From contig CABYRE010000010.1 of assembly GCA_902521325.1 (NCBI GenBank), positions 1 through 38,711 of the forward strand: a DNA stretch of 38,711 nt, written 5' to 3'. The notes beneath the pieces are model-generated. The model did no database searches, was not told the DNA's origin, and was given only the letters and a program-made list of their open reading frames with translations. The stretch is from an uncultured Alphaproteobacteria bacterium (GTDB lineage: Bacteria > Pseudomonadota > Alphaproteobacteria > HIMB59 > GCA-002718135). Positions within the stretch are counted from its first letter, which is position 1; every line of letters begins with the position of its first letter. A program made the position numbers and the translations under genes. Below, in pieces: positions 38,584 through 38,711 of this stretch.

Positions 38584-38711
38584 ATGAATTCTGATCATTA
38601 TGATTTAGAAAAAATTGAGGACGGATTATCTAGTAAATTAATTTATAGAATTACTGAAAAAGAAAATACCAAAATATTAATTGATTTTTCTAGAAATAAA
38701 CAAGATTTTAA
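38584..38711 (+). CDS. Phosphotransferase-like protein (AmgK/APH family), N-terminal fragment
   Basis: An open frame beginning ATG at 38584 runs off the end of the window (42 codons seen). The visible residues, 'YDLEKIEDGLSSKLIYRI' followed by 'ILIDFSRNKQDF', look like the nucleotide-binding start of the aminoglycoside-phosphotransferase fold, where 'GDASxRRYxRv' and a lone 'LMDxP' strand are usual. Genes for sugar (MurNAc/GlcNAc) kinases of the AmgK type commonly follow tsaE in this class. The call rests mainly on that synteny, as the catalytic part is outside the window. Confidence 0.45.
   Translation, partial: MNSDHYDLEKIEDGLSSKLIYRITEKENTKILIDFSRNKQDF

Overview
The window is a gene-dense, strongly AT-rich stretch of core bacterial chromosome with very short intergenic gaps, many start/stop overlaps and several TTG starts. 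The gene families point to a streamlined, probably free-living marine alphaproteobacterium of the SAR11/HIMB59 type. The main clues are ChvG/ChvI and RegB/RegA two-component systems, a fabA-fabB-fabI cluster, a 'eukaryote-like' class Ia ribonucleotide reductase, and the alphaproteobacterial orders ubiE/coaBC/mutM/rpsT/dnaA and ahcY/metK/tsaE/phosphotransferase. The lineage is inferred from gene content and composition, not from a search. I see no tRNA or rRNA gene, insertion sequence, prophage or CRISPR array.

Layout. 1-8.5 kb (+): the 3' end of trmB, a terminator-like hairpin, then the translation/RNA block nusA-infB-rbfA-truB-rpsO-pnp ending in a glycerophosphodiester phosphodiesterase; rimP and ylxR, usually part of this block, are absent from it. 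8.5-13.7 kb (-): one leftward run, ubiE-coaBC-E1-like(ThiF/MoeB)-fabA-fabB-fabI, covering quinone, coenzyme A and fatty-acid synthesis. 13.7-21.05 kb (+): mutM, rpsT and the replication cluster dnaA-dnaN-recF-gyrB. 21.06-23.8 kb (+): a RegB/RegA-like redox two-component pair and a membrane glycosyltransferase. 23.8-26.05 kb (-): an O-antigen-ligase-like membrane protein and an ABC exporter ATPase without a visible permease. 26.09-28.97 kb (+): polA followed by a 42-codon gene that looks like the ribosome-rescue factor ArfA. 28.96-32.96 kb (-): nrdA-nrdB-glutaredoxin for aerobic dNTP synthesis. 33.24-38.7 kb (+): chvI-chvG, ahcY-metK (methyl cycle), tsaE and the 5' end of a phosphotransferase-like gene.

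The most informative non-coding stretch is the 279-bp divergent region between nrdA and chvI. It holds a tandem pair of NrdR-box-like sites 31 bp apart flanking a candidate nrdA promoter, and an exact GAAC-N7-GAAC direct repeat matching the alphaproteobacterial LexA box. Together they suggest that dNTP synthesis answers both to nucleotide pools and to DNA damage. Other points worth a second look are a MutM that has lost three of four zinc-finger cysteines, an NrdB with Glu in place of the usual first Asp metal ligand, the ArfA-like gene, the hairpin 12 bases before nusA, and divergent gene pairs separated by 1 and 33 bases. I did not find a wholly new multi-gene system; the window is mainly conserved housekeeping DNA with unusual details.
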